Assembly (NCBI GenBank): GCA_963752505.1
Contig: CAVVYM010000006.1
Location: forward strand, 124,001 to 188,000
DNA from: JACJWR01 sp963752505
GTDB taxonomy: Bacteria > Actinomycetota > Actinomycetes > S36-B12 > UBA10799
Direction of reading: 5' to 3'
Length of the DNA stretch: 64,000 nt
The position numbers and the translations under genes are program-made. Each line of letters opens with the position of its first letter. Position 1 is the stretch's first letter. Below the pieces are notes generated by a model. It was given only the letters and a program-made list of their open reading frames with translations. It had not been told where the DNA came from and did no database searches. Shown piece by piece: positions 8,962 to 18,520 of the stretch.

Positions 8962-9951
8962 ATGGCCGTTGTTGAGGATCACTCCACCGTCGCCGCGCAC
9001 TCGACCGACCGGACCGCACCGGCTTGGCTGCGGCGCATCTTCGTGGCCAACCTCGTCGCCCAGACGGGCATCGTCATCACCGGCGGACTCGTTCGGCTGA
9101 CCGGATCCGGACTCGGGTGCCCAACCTGGCCGCAGTGCGCTCCCGGTTCTTTCACGCCGACGGAAACACAGGCGGAGTCCTGGCACAAGTACGTCGAGTT
9201 CGGCAATCGACTGCTGACTTTCGTACTCGGCATCTTGGCGATTGCCGCCATCGTCGGCGCCGTCGCCTGGGGCCGACGGCTGCGGCAGCGCGGCGTCACG
9301 CCTCGGCGGCCAATCACGGTGCTGGCGGCTGTGCCACTGCTGGGCACCGTGGTGCAAGCCGTGCTCGGTGGAATCACGGTGCTCACCGGCCTCAACCCAG
9401 TGACCGTGGCCGCGCACTTCCTACTGTCGATGGTGATCATCGCCTTGACGCTGCTACTGGTGTGGCGCGCCCGGGAGCCAGGCGACGACCCCAAGATCAC
9501 CTACGGTGAACCGGCCGTCCGGGTACTGACCTACGCCTTGGTGGCCGTGGGATTTGTCGTGCTCGTGATGGGCACCATGGTGACCGGCTCCGGTCCGCAT
9601 TCCGGCGATGCAGAGACCCCTGCCAGGCTTGGCATCGACCCCGCCCAGATGTCGTGGCTTCACGCCGACGTGGTGCTGCTGTTCATCGGACTCACCGTGG
9701 GCCTGCTCGTGGCCCTGAGCGTCACCAAGGCACCGCCGCGGGCCTTGCGCGCAACGTGGATTCTGTTCGGCATATCGATGGCACAAGGGGTCGTCGGCTA
9801 CGTGCAGTACTTCACCGGTCTACCCTGGCTGGTCGTGCTGCTGCACCTGCTCGGCGCCTGTCTGGTGTGGATCGCTCTGCTGCGCATCCCGCTGGCGCTT
9901 CGGACCCGTGGCCCGGTCGCCCTGGCCGACGTTGAGCCTGCGCGGGCCTGA
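8962..9951 (+). CDS. ctaA: Heme A synthase (COX15/CtaA family)
   Basis: A 329-residue, eight-helix membrane protein. The N-terminal half has ITGGLVRLTGSGLGCPTWPQ, a signature of CtaA, followed by conserved histidines in ESWHKYVEFGNRLLTF, AAHFLLS and SWLHADV that ligate heme. It hydroxylates the C8 methyl of heme O to give heme A for aa3-type cytochrome oxidase. It is convergent with ctaB, whose product makes its substrate heme O. The pairing implies an aerobic organism with an aa3 oxidase. Confidence 0.95.
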   Translation: MAVVEDHSTVAAHSTDRTAPAWLRRIFVANLVAQTGIVITGGLVRLTGSGLGCPTWPQCAPGSFTPTETQAESWHKYVEFGNRLLTFVLGILAIAAIVGAVAWGRRLRQRGVTPRRPITVLAAVPLLGTVVQAVLGGITVLTGLNPVTVAAHFLLSMVIIALTLLLVWRAREPGDDPKITYGEPAVRVLTYALVAVGFVVLVMGTMVTGSGPHSGDAETPARLGIDPAQMSWLHADVVLLFIGLTVGLLVALSVTKAPPRALRATWILFGISMAQGVVGYVQYFTGLPWLVVLLHLLGACLVWIALLRIPLALRTRGPVALADVEPARA

Positions 9952-10004
9952 CGCGCGACGACCGAAACGAAGCCGCGGGGACGCAGGCCGGCAACTGGCC
10001 GGGA

Positions 10005-10943
10005 CTACCCGAAGAACGGGTCCACACCGATGGCGAGAAACAGCAGCGCCAGGTAGCTGATGGATCCGTGGAACAACCGCATGGGCTTCACGTCAGCCGG
10101 ACCGCCCTGCGCCGCCTTGCGGATGCGATGCATCAGCGCGTGGGCCTCGTAGAGCCACAGCACCCCCAGAGTCACAGCGACCACTGAGTAGGTCCAGCCC
10201 ATGGGGGCCACCGGGATCAGCACCAGTGATGCAGCCACCATGATCCACGAGTAGATGAGGATCTCCCAGCCCACTCGCGTCTTGGACGCCACCACCGGCA
10301 GCATGGGAACTCCGGCTGCGGCGTAATCATCCTTAAATCGCAGCGACAACGGCCAGTAGTGCGGTGGGGTCCAGAAGAAGATGATGGCGAACATCACCCA
10401 CGGTGCCCAACTCAACGAGTTGGTGACGGCAGCCCAACCGATGAGAACCGGAAAGCAGCCGGCGGCACCGCCCCAGACGATGTTCTGCGGCGTGCGCCGT
10501 TTGAGGCCGAGGGTGTAGATGACGACGTAGAAGAAGATCGCCCCGGCTGCGAGCAGCGCGCTCAGAACGTTGGTGGTCAACGCCAACCAAGCCACGGACG
10601 ATCCCGAAAGCCCCAGGCCGAAAACCAGCGCTGCCCTGGGGCTGACGTCGCCCGTCACCAGCGGCCGGTGTCCGGTGCGCACCATCTTCGCGTCGATATC
10701 GCGATCGATGTACGAATTGAGGGTGTTGGCCCCACCTGCTGCGAGCGCACCCCCGATCAGGGTCGCCGCCATGGTCCACAGCGGTGGAAATCCACCGGCC
10801 GCCAGAAACATGGTTGGGACGGTGGTGACCAGCAACAATTCGATGATGCGAGGTTTCGTGAGACCCAGGTAGGCCGAGAAGCGGCTTCGCTTGCCGTCAA
10901 CGCTGGCGGTGTCGGCGGAAGACTCGGAAATTGGGGTCGCCAC
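10005..10943 (-). CDS. ctaB: Protoheme IX farnesyltransferase (heme O synthase)
   Basis: A 312-residue UbiA-family prenyltransferase that adds a farnesyl chain to heme B. Motifs include TKPRIIELLLVTTVPTMFLA, the aspartate-rich NTLNSYIDRDIDAKM (substrate diphosphate and Mg binding) and the second conserved loop FFWTPPHYWPLSLRFKDDY. About nine hydrophobic helices are present. I chose GTG 10943 because a TANNNT hexamer lies 6 nt upstream; a longer frame exists upstream but would overlap the tkt promoter region. It is divergent from tkt, with about 130 bp between the starts. Confidence 0.95.
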   Translation of the reverse strand: MATPISESSADTASVDGKRSRFSAYLGLTKPRIIELLLVTTVPTMFLAAGGFPPLWTMAATLIGGALAAGGANTLNSYIDRDIDAKMVRTGHRPLVTGDVSPRAALVFGLGLSGSSVAWLALTTNVLSALLAAGAIFFYVVIYTLGLKRRTPQNIVWGGAAGCFPVLIGWAAVTNSLSWAPWVMFAIIFFWTPPHYWPLSLRFKDDYAAAGVPMLPVVASKTRVGWEILIYSWIMVAASLVLIPVAPMGWTYSVVAVTLGVLWLYEAHALMHRIRKAAQGGPADVKPMRLFHGSISYLALLFLAIGVDPFFG

Positions 10944-10949
10944 AGGTGC

Positions 10950-10955
10950 AGTGTA
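10950..10955 (-). promoter_or_regulatory. Leaderless -10 hexamer for ctaB
   Basis: On the minus strand TACACT lies exactly 6 nt before GTG 10943. It fits TANNNT and fixes the start of ctaB. Confidence 0.45.
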
Positions 10956-11070
10956 TTGCGGTCGCCGCCCTTCGGCCCCCACTGGCCTATACGCTGCCGT
11001 GTGGGCTGCGTTGCCCCGCAGCCAGCCGTCGCAACACGACAGGACCTGCCAACCAACGAAGGGGAGCCTC

Positions 11071-13131
11071 GTGGCACTTGAGTGGACCGACCTCGACCGG
11101 CGTGCCGTGGATACGGCCCGGGTACTGGCGATGGACGCCGTGCAGCACACCGGCAATGGCCACCCCGGAGCTCCGATGGCGCTGGCCCCCGTGGCCTACC
11201 TGCTCTATCAACGCGTCATGCGCACGGACCCCAACGACTCGCACTGGCTGGGCCGCGACCGCTTCGTGCTCTCGAACGGGCACGCGAGTCTCACGCAGTA
11301 CGTGCAGTTGTATCTGGGCGGCTATGGCCTGGAGTTGGCCGATCTCGAGGCCTTCCGCACGTGGGGCAGCCTCACCCCCGGCCACCCCGAGTATGGCCAC
11401 ACCGTCGGCATCGAAACCACCACCGGGCCCCTGGGACAGGGCATCTCCACCGCAGTCGGGATGGCCATGGATTCCCGATTCGTCCGCGGCATGCTCGATC
11501 AGGCGTCCGACCCAGGTGAGAGCCCGTTCGACCACCGGATCTACGTGATTGCCGGTGACGGATGCATGCAAGAGGGCATTTCGAGCGAGGCCAGCAGCCT
11601 CGCGGGTCACCAACAGCTGGGCAACCTCATCGTCATCTACGACGACAACCACATCACCATCGAGGGCAACACCAACATCGCCTTCACCGAGGATGTGCTG
11701 GCCCGCTACGCCGCCTACGGTTGGCACACCTTGCACGTCGACATGCTGCCCAACGGCGACGTCGACGTGGCGAGCCTCTACGACGCAATTTTGGCGGCGC
11801 AGGCCGTCACCGACCGTCCCAGCATCATCCGTACCCGATCGATCATCGGTTGGCCGGCGCCCAATTTGCAGGGCACGGCGAAGGCCCACGGATCGGCCCT
11901 CGGCCCAGCCGAAGTGGCCGCCACGAAGGAGGTGCTTGGCTTCGATCCGGAGAAGAGCTTTGAGGTCGACCCTGAGGTGCTGGCACACGCACGGCAGTTG
12001 AAGGAGCGCGGCGCGGCGGCCCACACACAGTGGACGGAGAACTACGAGGCCTGGCGCGCGCGCCACGGCGTGCACGCCACTCTGCTCGACCGGATGCTCG
12101 ATCGACGACTGCCTGAGGGATTCTCAGAGGCGCTGCCCGTTTTCGAGGCTGGCGACGACATGGCGACCCGGGCGTCGTCGGGCAAGGTGATCAACGCGAT
12201 CGCGAAGGTCCTGCCGGAATTCTGGGGCGGCTCGGCGGACCTCGCCGGCTCCAACGACACGACCATCGAGGGTGCCAAGTCGTTCGAACCCGAATCCTCC
12301 CTCGCGAACGTGCCCGACATGTCGACTTTTGGACGCCTCATCCACTTCGGGGTGCGCGAGCACGCCATGGGTGCGGCGCTCAACGGGATCGCGCTGGGTG
12401 GCCTGACTCGTCCCTTCGGCGGCACGTTCTTCACCTTCTCCGACTACATGCGCGGCGCGGTGCGGGTATCGGCCATCATGGACATCCCCGTCACCTTCGT
12501 ATGGACCCACGACTCGATCGGCGTCGGTGAGGACGGACCCACACACCAGCCCATCGAGCATCTCGCTGCGCTTCGGGCGATGCCCAACCTCGAGATTGTG
12601 CGCCCGGCCGATGCCAACGAGGTTGCCGTCGCCTGGCGCACCGTGCTTGAGCGGGGCAAGCCCACGGGTCTGGTACTCACACGACAGTCGGTCCCGACGC
12701 TGGACCGCTCGGTGTACGCCTCCGCGGAGGGCACTGCGCGCGGGGCCTACGTGCTTGCCGACTGCGATGGCACCCCCGATGTGCTGCTGCTGGCCACTGG
12801 ATCCGAAGTGTCCCTGGCACTCTCGGCCAAGGACTCGCTGGCGGAGGAGGGAATCGCCGCACGCGTCATCTCCATGCCCTGCTTCGAGTGGTTCGACGCC
12901 CAGGACGACGAGTACCGCGAGTCCGTGATCCCCGCCGCCGTCAAGGCGAGAGTCTCGGTGGAGGCCGGAGTGGCAATGCCGTGGTACCGCTGGCTCGGCG
13001 ACGCCGGCCAGGCCGTGGCCATCGACCACTTCGGGGCGTCGGCGAACGGCGCCCTCCTCTTCCGCAAGTACGGATTCACCACGCAAGCGGTCGTGGACGC
13101 CGCCAAGGAATCGATCGCCGCAGCCAACTAG
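11071..13131 (+). CDS. tkt: Transketolase
   Basis: A 686-residue ThDP enzyme moving two-carbon units between sugar phosphates in the non-oxidative pentose phosphate pathway. Visible motifs are GNGHPGAPMALAP near the N-terminus, the ThDP motif beginning GDGCMQEGISSEA and ending at the Asn of YDDNH, and the pyrimidine-domain THDSIGVGEDGPTHQPIEH. GTG 11071 is preceded by GGGGAG at a good Shine-Dalgarno distance, so I prefer it to longer upstream frames. It heads the tkt-tal-zwf-opcA-pgl operon. Confidence 0.97.
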   Translation: MALEWTDLDRRAVDTARVLAMDAVQHTGNGHPGAPMALAPVAYLLYQRVMRTDPNDSHWLGRDRFVLSNGHASLTQYVQLYLGGYGLELADLEAFRTWGSLTPGHPEYGHTVGIETTTGPLGQGISTAVGMAMDSRFVRGMLDQASDPGESPFDHRIYVIAGDGCMQEGISSEASSLAGHQQLGNLIVIYDDNHITIEGNTNIAFTEDVLARYAAYGWHTLHVDMLPNGDVDVASLYDAILAAQAVTDRPSIIRTRSIIGWPAPNLQGTAKAHGSALGPAEVAATKEVLGFDPEKSFEVDPEVLAHARQLKERGAAAHTQWTENYEAWRARHGVHATLLDRMLDRRLPEGFSEALPVFEAGDDMATRASSGKVINAIAKVLPEFWGGSADLAGSNDTTIEGAKSFEPESSLANVPDMSTFGRLIHFGVREHAMGAALNGIALGGLTRPFGGTFFTFSDYMRGAVRVSAIMDIPVTFVWTHDSIGVGEDGPTHQPIEHLAALRAMPNLEIVRPADANEVAVAWRTVLERGKPTGLVLTRQSVPTLDRSVYASAEGTARGAYVLADCDGTPDVLLLATGSEVSLALSAKDSLAEEGIAARVISMPCFEWFDAQDDEYRESVIPAAVKARVSVEAGVAMPWYRWLGDAGQAVAIDHFGASANGALLFRKYGFTTQAVVDAAKESIAAAN

Positions 13132-13180
13132 CGCCATACACACCTCAACCCCATAGCCGCAAAGCCAACAAGGAGACGTG

Positions 13181-14308
13181 ATGACTGACACTCTCACAGC
13201 CCTGTCCAACATCGGTGTTTCGATCTGGCTGGATGACCTCGATCGAGGCCGCCTCGCAGGCGGCGGTCTGGCCGATCTCATCGCCGACAGCCACGTCGTC
13301 GGAGTCACCACCAACCCATCGATCTTCGACAACTCGATCACCTCCGGCGCCGCCAGCTATGCCGAGCAGATTCGAGATCTGGCAGTCCGGGGCGTCGACG
13401 TGGGCGAGGCTGTGCGTGCGCTCACCGCATTCGACGTGCGATGGGCGTGCGACCTCTTCACTCCCACGTACGAGGCCACCTCCGGCTCCGACGGCAGAGT
13501 CTCCATCGAGGTCGATCCCCGCCTCGCCCGCGACACCGACGGCACCATCGCGGAAGCCAAGGCGCTGTGGTGGCTGGTGGATCGCCCCAACCTGCTCGTG
13601 AAGATCCCCGCCACCGAAGAAGGGCTGCCAGCCATCACCGCGGTTCTCGCCGCTGGCGTGAGTGTCAACGTCACGCTGATCTTCTCGGTCGATCGCTACC
13701 GCGAGGTGATGGACGCCTACATGTCAGGGCTGGAGGCCGCGGCGGCCGCCGGCCACGACCTGGCCAAGATCCACTCGGTGGCGTCGTTCTTCATCTCGCG
13801 GGTCGACACGGCAGTCGACGCCGCGCTGGAAGCGATTGGAACTCCGGAGGCCTCGGCGCTCGAAGGTGAAGCGGGAATCGCCAACGGACGCCTCGCCTGG
13901 GCCGCCTACGAGGCCGTCCTCGCATCGTCGCGGTGGCAGGCACTGGCCGCGCAGGGCGCCAATCAGCAGCGCCCGCTGTGGGCATCCACCGGCATCAAGA
14001 ATCCCGCCTACCCCGACGACCGCTATGTCGTCGAACTCGCGGCTCCTGGATGCGTCAACACCATGCCGGAGAAGACCATGGACGCGGTGCGGGGGCACGG
14101 CCACGTGAAGGGCGACACTGTGTCCGGCACCGGGCCCGCGGCACAGCACGTGTTCGACCAACTCGCCGCGGTCGGCGTTGACCTCGACAAGGTGTTCGTC
14201 GATCTGGAGGACGAGGGCGTGGTGAAGTTCGTCGACGCCTGGCAGAACCTGCTGGAGAATCTGGCTGCCACGCTCAAGACCGCCCGCGCCGAAGCCGGCC
14301 GAGAGTAG
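13181..14308 (+). CDS. tal: Transaldolase
   Basis: A 375-residue transaldolase of the long actinobacterial type. The Schiff-base lysine is Lys141 in NLLVKIPATEEGLPAI, preceded by GVTTNPSIFDNS near residue 41. It transfers dihydroxyacetone units between fructose-6-phosphate and erythrose-4-phosphate. AAGGAG lies 5 nt before ATG 13181, favouring this over the in-frame GTG one codon upstream. Second gene of the pentose phosphate operon, 49 nt after tkt. Confidence 0.96.
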   Translation: MTDTLTALSNIGVSIWLDDLDRGRLAGGGLADLIADSHVVGVTTNPSIFDNSITSGAASYAEQIRDLAVRGVDVGEAVRALTAFDVRWACDLFTPTYEATSGSDGRVSIEVDPRLARDTDGTIAEAKALWWLVDRPNLLVKIPATEEGLPAITAVLAAGVSVNVTLIFSVDRYREVMDAYMSGLEAAAAAGHDLAKIHSVASFFISRVDTAVDAALEAIGTPEASALEGEAGIANGRLAWAAYEAVLASSRWQALAAQGANQQRPLWASTGIKNPAYPDDRYVVELAAPGCVNTMPEKTMDAVRGHGHVKGDTVSGTGPAAQHVFDQLAAVGVDLDKVFVDLEDEGVVKFVDAWQNLLENLAATLKTARAEAGRE

Positions 14309-14344
14309 CTTTCCCCGATTCAGCTCCGCGACGAAAGGCACTCC

Positions 14345-15882
14345 ATGCCGTCGACATATGTCCCCGGACACAATCCGCTGCGATCGTCAGAGGACAAGCG
14401 TCTGCCACGTATCGCAGGGCCGTGCTCGGTGGTGATTTTCGGCGTCACCGGCGACTTGTCGAAGCGCAAGCTCATGCCGGCGATCTACGACCTGGCCAAC
14501 CGCGGCCTCCTTCCGCCGAGCTTCGCCCTGGTCGGATTCGCCCGTCGGGATTGGGAGGACCAGGACTTCGCCAAGGAGGTCCACGATGCGGTCCGCGAGC
14601 ACGCGCGCACGAAGTTCGACGAGGACGTCTGGGCCCAACTGAGCAAGGGCATCCGCTTCGTCGCCGGCGAGTTCACCGATGACGAGGCGTTCGCGACGCT
14701 GGCGAGGACCCTGCAGGAACTCGACGAGCAACGTGGCACCGGAGGCAACCACGCCTTCTATCTCGCATCCCGCCACGGTTCTTTGCCGTCGTCACCGAGC
14801 AACTCAAACGCAGCGGCTTGAGTAACAGCGTGGAGGGCGCTTGGCGGCGGGTCGTCGTGGAGAAGCCGTTCGGCCACGACCTCGAGAGTGCCCGCGAACT
14901 CAACGAGATTCTGGGACAGGTGTTCCCCTCTGGCTCGATCTTCCGCATCGACCACTACCTGGGAAAGGAGACGGTGCAGAACCTGCTGGCGCTGCGGTTC
15001 TCCAACGCCATGTTCGAGCCGCTGTGGAACTGCAACTACGTCGACCACGTACAGATCACGATGGCCGAGGACATCGGCATCGGGTCCCGCGCGGGCTACT
15101 ACGACGGAATCGGCGCCGCCCGCGACGTCATCCAGAACCATCTCCTGCAACTGATGGCCCTCACAGCCATGGACGAGCCGACATCGTTCGACGCCCGCTC
15201 GGTGCGGTTGGAGAAGGAGAAGGTGCTCGCCGCAGTGGAACTCCCCGGCGACCTTGACGCCCACACCGCCCGCGGGCAGTACCTGCCTGGCTGGCAGGGC
15301 GGCGTGCCAGTGAAGGGTTTCCTGCAGGAGGACAACATCCCTCCGAATTCCATCACGGATACCTACGCCGCGATCAAACTCGAGGTGGCCAACCGGCGGT
15401 GGGCTGGCGTGCCGTTCTACCTGCGCACCGGCAAGCGCCTGGCTCGACGCGTGTCAGAGATCGCGGTCGTATTCAAGCGGGCTCCCCACCTGCCTTTCCA
15501 GGCCACCGACACCCAGGAGTTGACGTCCAACGCGTTGGTGATTCGGGTACAGCCCGACGAAGGCGTCACCATCAAGTTCGGATCGAAGGTGCCAGGGACG
15601 CAGATGGAGGTCCGGGATGTGACCATGGACTTCGCCTACGGCGATTCATTCACGGAGAACTCCCCCGAGGCCTACGAACGGCTGATCCTCGACGTGCTCC
15701 TCGGTGAAGCGCCGCTGTTCCCGCGGCACGAGGAAGTTGAAATGTCGTGGGAGATTCTTGATCCAATCCTGAACCACTGGGCCAGCCGCGGCCAGCCCCC
15801 CGGCTATGACTCAGGGGGCTGGGGTCCGATCGAGGCCGACGAGATGCTGGCCCGCGACGGACGCACATGGAGGCGGCCATGA
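14345..15882 (+). CDS. zwf: Glucose-6-phosphate 1-dehydrogenase, frame disrupted once
   Basis: Catalyses the first oxidative step of the pentose phosphate pathway with NADP+. The nucleotide-binding GVTGDLSKRKL is at residues 33-43; after the break come VVVEKPFGHDL and the active-site RIDHYLGKE. The frame shifts near 14766-14772: supplying one missing base turns the end of the first part into LAIPPRFFAVVTEQLKRSGL, the normal sequence. Corrected length is about 512 residues, standard for the family. Downstream opcA and pgl are intact and overlap normally, so sequencing error is the likely cause. Confidence 0.93.
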
Positions 15883-16856
15883 CTCTGCGACTGGAACGCA
15901 CGAATGCCAGTGCTGTCGCCAACGCGATCTCCGAGGAACGCCACCGCAAGGGAGCCACAGCGACCGGCATGGTCATGACGCTGGTTATCGTCGCTGACGA
16001 GGAGTACCAGGCGGACGCCACCCAGGCGGCGGCCTCCTCCGCCGGCGACCACCCCTGCCGCATCCTCACCGTGATCCCCCGGCCTGGTCGGGGCGAACCG
16101 CGACTCGACGCCGGCATCAGCGTGGGCGACAGCGAGGGCCCTGGTGAGCTCGTGCGGCTGCGACTGCGCAATAGCCTGTCAGACCATGCGGCATCGGTCG
16201 TGCTGCCGTTGCTGCTCTCGGATACGCCGGTCGTCGCGTGGTGGCCGGCCGGGCACCCGGCTGACTTGGCCACCGATCCCATCGGCCGGCTGGCCAGTCG
16301 GCGCATCATCGACACAACTTCGACCGATGCTTTCGTACCGGCGCTCATTGAACGCAAGGCACACCTCGCCACCGGCGACACCGACCTCTCGTGGACCCGG
16401 CTGACACCCTGGCGCGCGGCCCTAGCTGCGACGTTGGATCAACCGTACGACCCCATCACGGAGGCGGAGGTGCACTCCGAACCGATCCCGGCCGCACCGC
16501 TCATGCGCACCTGGCTCGAGTGGCGGCTCGGAGTCCCGGTCTCGTACCTGGAAAGTGAGGGGCCAGCGATCAACAAGATCACCTTGCGCACCACGAGCGG
16601 TGCCATCACCATCAGCCGACCCACCGGGCACATGGCAACCGTCGAAACGCAACGGCATCGCGCTCAAGGAGTTGTACCTTCCGCGACGCGAGGTGAAGGA
16701 TCTATCAGTGAGGAACTCCGTCGGCTCGACCCAGACGACACCTATGAGGAGACGATGAGTCGACTCGACATCACCCGGCTGGAACCCGACCCGGCGCCGA
16801 TCACCGAAGAAGTCGACATCGTCGAATCAACCACACCCGTCGTCGAGGGAGAGTGA
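15879..16856 (+). CDS. opcA: OpcA, glucose-6-phosphate dehydrogenase assembly/allosteric protein
   Basis: A 325-residue OpcA family protein. It has no catalytic motif but the typical conserved core PLLLSDTPVVAWWPAGHPAD and a C-terminal segment ending in an acidic tail. OpcA activates and assembles G6PDH in cyanobacteria and actinobacteria. Its ATG overlaps the zwf stop as ATGA and is preceded by GGAGG, so it should be made in step with Zwf. Frame intact. Confidence 0.94.
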   Translation: MTLRLERTNASAVANAISEERHRKGATATGMVMTLVIVADEEYQADATQAAASSAGDHPCRILTVIPRPGRGEPRLDAGISVGDSEGPGELVRLRLRNSLSDHAASVVLPLLLSDTPVVAWWPAGHPADLATDPIGRLASRRIIDTTSTDAFVPALIERKAHLATGDTDLSWTRLTPWRAALAATLDQPYDPITEAEVHSEPIPAAPLMRTWLEWRLGVPVSYLESEGPAINKITLRTTSGAITISRPTGHMATVETQRHRAQGVVPSATRGEGSISEELRRLDPDDTYEETMSRLDITRLEPDPAPITEEVDIVESTTPVVEGE

Positions 16857-17608
16857 CCGCCGTGGCAGCAATGGAACCCATCGTGCATCCGAACCCCGAG
16901 GCGTTGGCCGCGGCAATCGCAGCACGCTTCGTCACCACGATTCTGGATGCCCAGGCAGCGCATGGCGATGCGACCGTCGTGCTTACCGGCGGAACAATCG
17001 GAACCGCCGCCCTCGCTGCCGTGCGAGCCGAACCGGCGCAGGCCGCGGTGGACTGGTCGGCAGTGGACTTCTGGTGGTCCGACGAACGATTCGAACGCCT
17101 CGGCAGCGATCTGCGCAACGAGACGGGAGCCAGGCAGGCGCTGCTGGATCACATCCCGGTTGACCCCGCGCGCGTACATCCGATGCCAGCCCGCGGCGGC
17201 GCGGCCGGAGATGACATCTCGGCGGCCGCGGCCGCCTACGCGGCCGAACTCGCTGCAGCTGGCGGTGCGGCCGGTTTGCCCCGATTCGACGTCGCGATGC
17301 TCGGTGTGGGCCACGACGGTCACGTCGCGTCGCTGTTCCCGGGATTCAGCCAGCCACCGGCAGGCGCGACGGTGATTCCGGTGCTCGACTCCCCTAAGCC
17401 CCCGCCGACGCGGTTGTCGTTCACGCTCGACGTGATCAATTCCGCGGCCCAAGTGTGGCTCGTGGCCGACGGCGCGGTCAAGGCCGCTGCCCTCGCAGCT
17501 GCGTTGAATCCGGCACCGGGGGAATCGACGGTCCCGGCCGGCATGGTTCACGGCCGCACCCGATCACTCGCGCTCATCGACAAGGCCGCCGCGGCGTCGC
17601 TAACCTGA
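16853..17608 (+). CDS. pgl: 6-Phosphogluconolactonase
   Basis: A 251-residue DevB/Pgl enzyme that hydrolyses 6-phosphogluconolactone after the Zwf step. Family motifs seen are VVLTGGTIG near the start, VDFWWSDERF and LGVGHDGHVASLFPG. The GTG start overlaps the opcA stop (GTGA). It is the last gene of the operon and is convergent with rbpA across about 180 bp. Confidence 0.94.
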   Translation: MTAVAAMEPIVHPNPEALAAAIAARFVTTILDAQAAHGDATVVLTGGTIGTAALAAVRAEPAQAAVDWSAVDFWWSDERFERLGSDLRNETGARQALLDHIPVDPARVHPMPARGGAAGDDISAAAAAYAAELAAAGGAAGLPRFDVAMLGVGHDGHVASLFPGFSQPPAGATVIPVLDSPKPPPTRLSFTLDVINSAAQVWLVADGAVKAAALAAALNPAPGESTVPAGMVHGRTRSLALIDKAAAASLT

Positions 17609-17685
17609 CGCGGGCCGCCGCCGCTCACCTATCCGACTGGTGTGACCGCGCCACCCTCCGCGCGCAAACCCCGGAGCTACGCATG

Positions 17686-17711
17686 AATCCCGGGCTTCCA
17701 CCACCGGGATT
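17686..17711. terminator. Hairpin between convergent pgl and rbpA
   Basis: AATCCCGG and CCGGGATT form an 8-bp perfect stem around a 10-nt loop in the 180-bp gap between the ends of pgl (plus) and rbpA (minus). There is no strong U tract on either strand, so it would be a bidirectional, actinobacterial-style terminator. Function inferred from position. The rest of this gap shows nothing I recognise. Confidence 0.45.
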
Positions 17712-17787
17712 TGGCCGAAAGTCCGGGATCTGCACTACTCACATGCCCGGAACAGATGATCCGGCGCCCAGCGCGCGGGTCGCTCGG

Positions 17788-18123
17788 CTATTCGTCGGTG
17801 TGCAACCGCTGCAACGCCTCAGCGAGGATCGCCTTGCTCTCCTCTGTGCTGCGACGCTCTTTCACGTACGCAAGGTGGGTCTTGTAGGGCTCCACCTTCG
17901 GCGGCTGCGGCGGGTTGTCAGGGTCGCGACCCGCGGGGTAGCCGCAGTTGGGGCAATCCCAGATCTCAGGAATCATGGCGTCGTGCGCGAAACTCGGCCG
18001 CGTTTCGTGGCCGTCTGCACAGTAGAACGACACAAACTGGCGGGGCGCAGCTTCGCCACGCTCAGCCTCTCCCATGGGCCCAGCGCCTACCCTGCTCCCC
18101 CTGATGGCACTACCACCAGCCAC
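17788..18123 (-). CDS. rbpA: RbpA, RNA polymerase-binding protein
   Basis: A 111-residue RbpA. It starts GGSAIRGSRVGAGPMGEAER, has a central zinc/core domain with CADGHETRPSF and CPNCGYPAG, and ends with the sigma-interacting EPYKTHLAYVKERRS segment. RbpA binds principal sigma factors and stabilises the open complex in actinobacteria. The GTG start is preceded by AGGAGG at 8 nt. It lies between pgl and secG, so it may share regulation with secG or the glycolytic genes. Confidence 0.96.
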   Translation of the reverse strand: MAGGSAIRGSRVGAGPMGEAERGEAAPRQFVSFYCADGHETRPSFAHDAMIPEIWDCPNCGYPAGRDPDNPPQPPKVEPYKTHLAYVKERRSTEESKAILAEALQRLHTDE

Positions 18124-18231
18124 GTCTCATCCTCCTTGTTGTGCGCACGCTCAGTTGAAATAGATCTCACTGCCAATTTTGCACAGGCCGTTGACCCGGA
18201 AAGTCGCTTTCGTCGAAGTTCCTAGCCGAAG

Positions 18232-18465
18232 TCAGGTCCGGGAGATGATGATTCCCAGTCCGACGATCGTCGCAGCCCATACCAACGCCACGGCGATCGT
18301 GATCCGATCAAGGTTGCGCTCCGCGACACTCGAACCACTTGCCGTGGACGAGAAGCCACCGCCGAACATGTCAGAGAGTCCACCGCCTTTGCCCTTGTGC
18401 AACAGCACTAAGGCGATGAGCAGAAGACTCGTGATGACGAGCAGAATCTGCAACGCGAAAATCAA
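18232..18465 (-). CDS. secG: SecG, preprotein translocase subunit
   Basis: A 77-residue two-helix membrane protein. The first helix (FALQILLVITSLLLIALVLL) is followed by the SecG hallmark HKGKGGGLSDMFGGG and a second helix near the C-terminus. It supports the SecYEG channel. The best start is a TTG at 18465 with GGAAGG upstream; no ATG or GTG is available in frame at this position. It lies downstream of tpiA, as in many actinobacteria. Confidence 0.93.
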   Translation of the reverse strand: MIFALQILLVITSLLLIALVLLHKGKGGGLSDMFGGGFSSTASGSSVAERNLDRITIAVALVWAATIVGLGIIISRT

Positions 18466-18520
18466 TGGATTGGCCCTTCCAGGTCACCGGACGGACCAAC
18501 TCTACCCCGAGCGGTCTTGA

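Noticed and set aside
9952..10004. Terminator hairpin between ctaA and ctaB
   Set aside because: Only a 4-bp CCGG/CCGG pairing is present, too weak to support.
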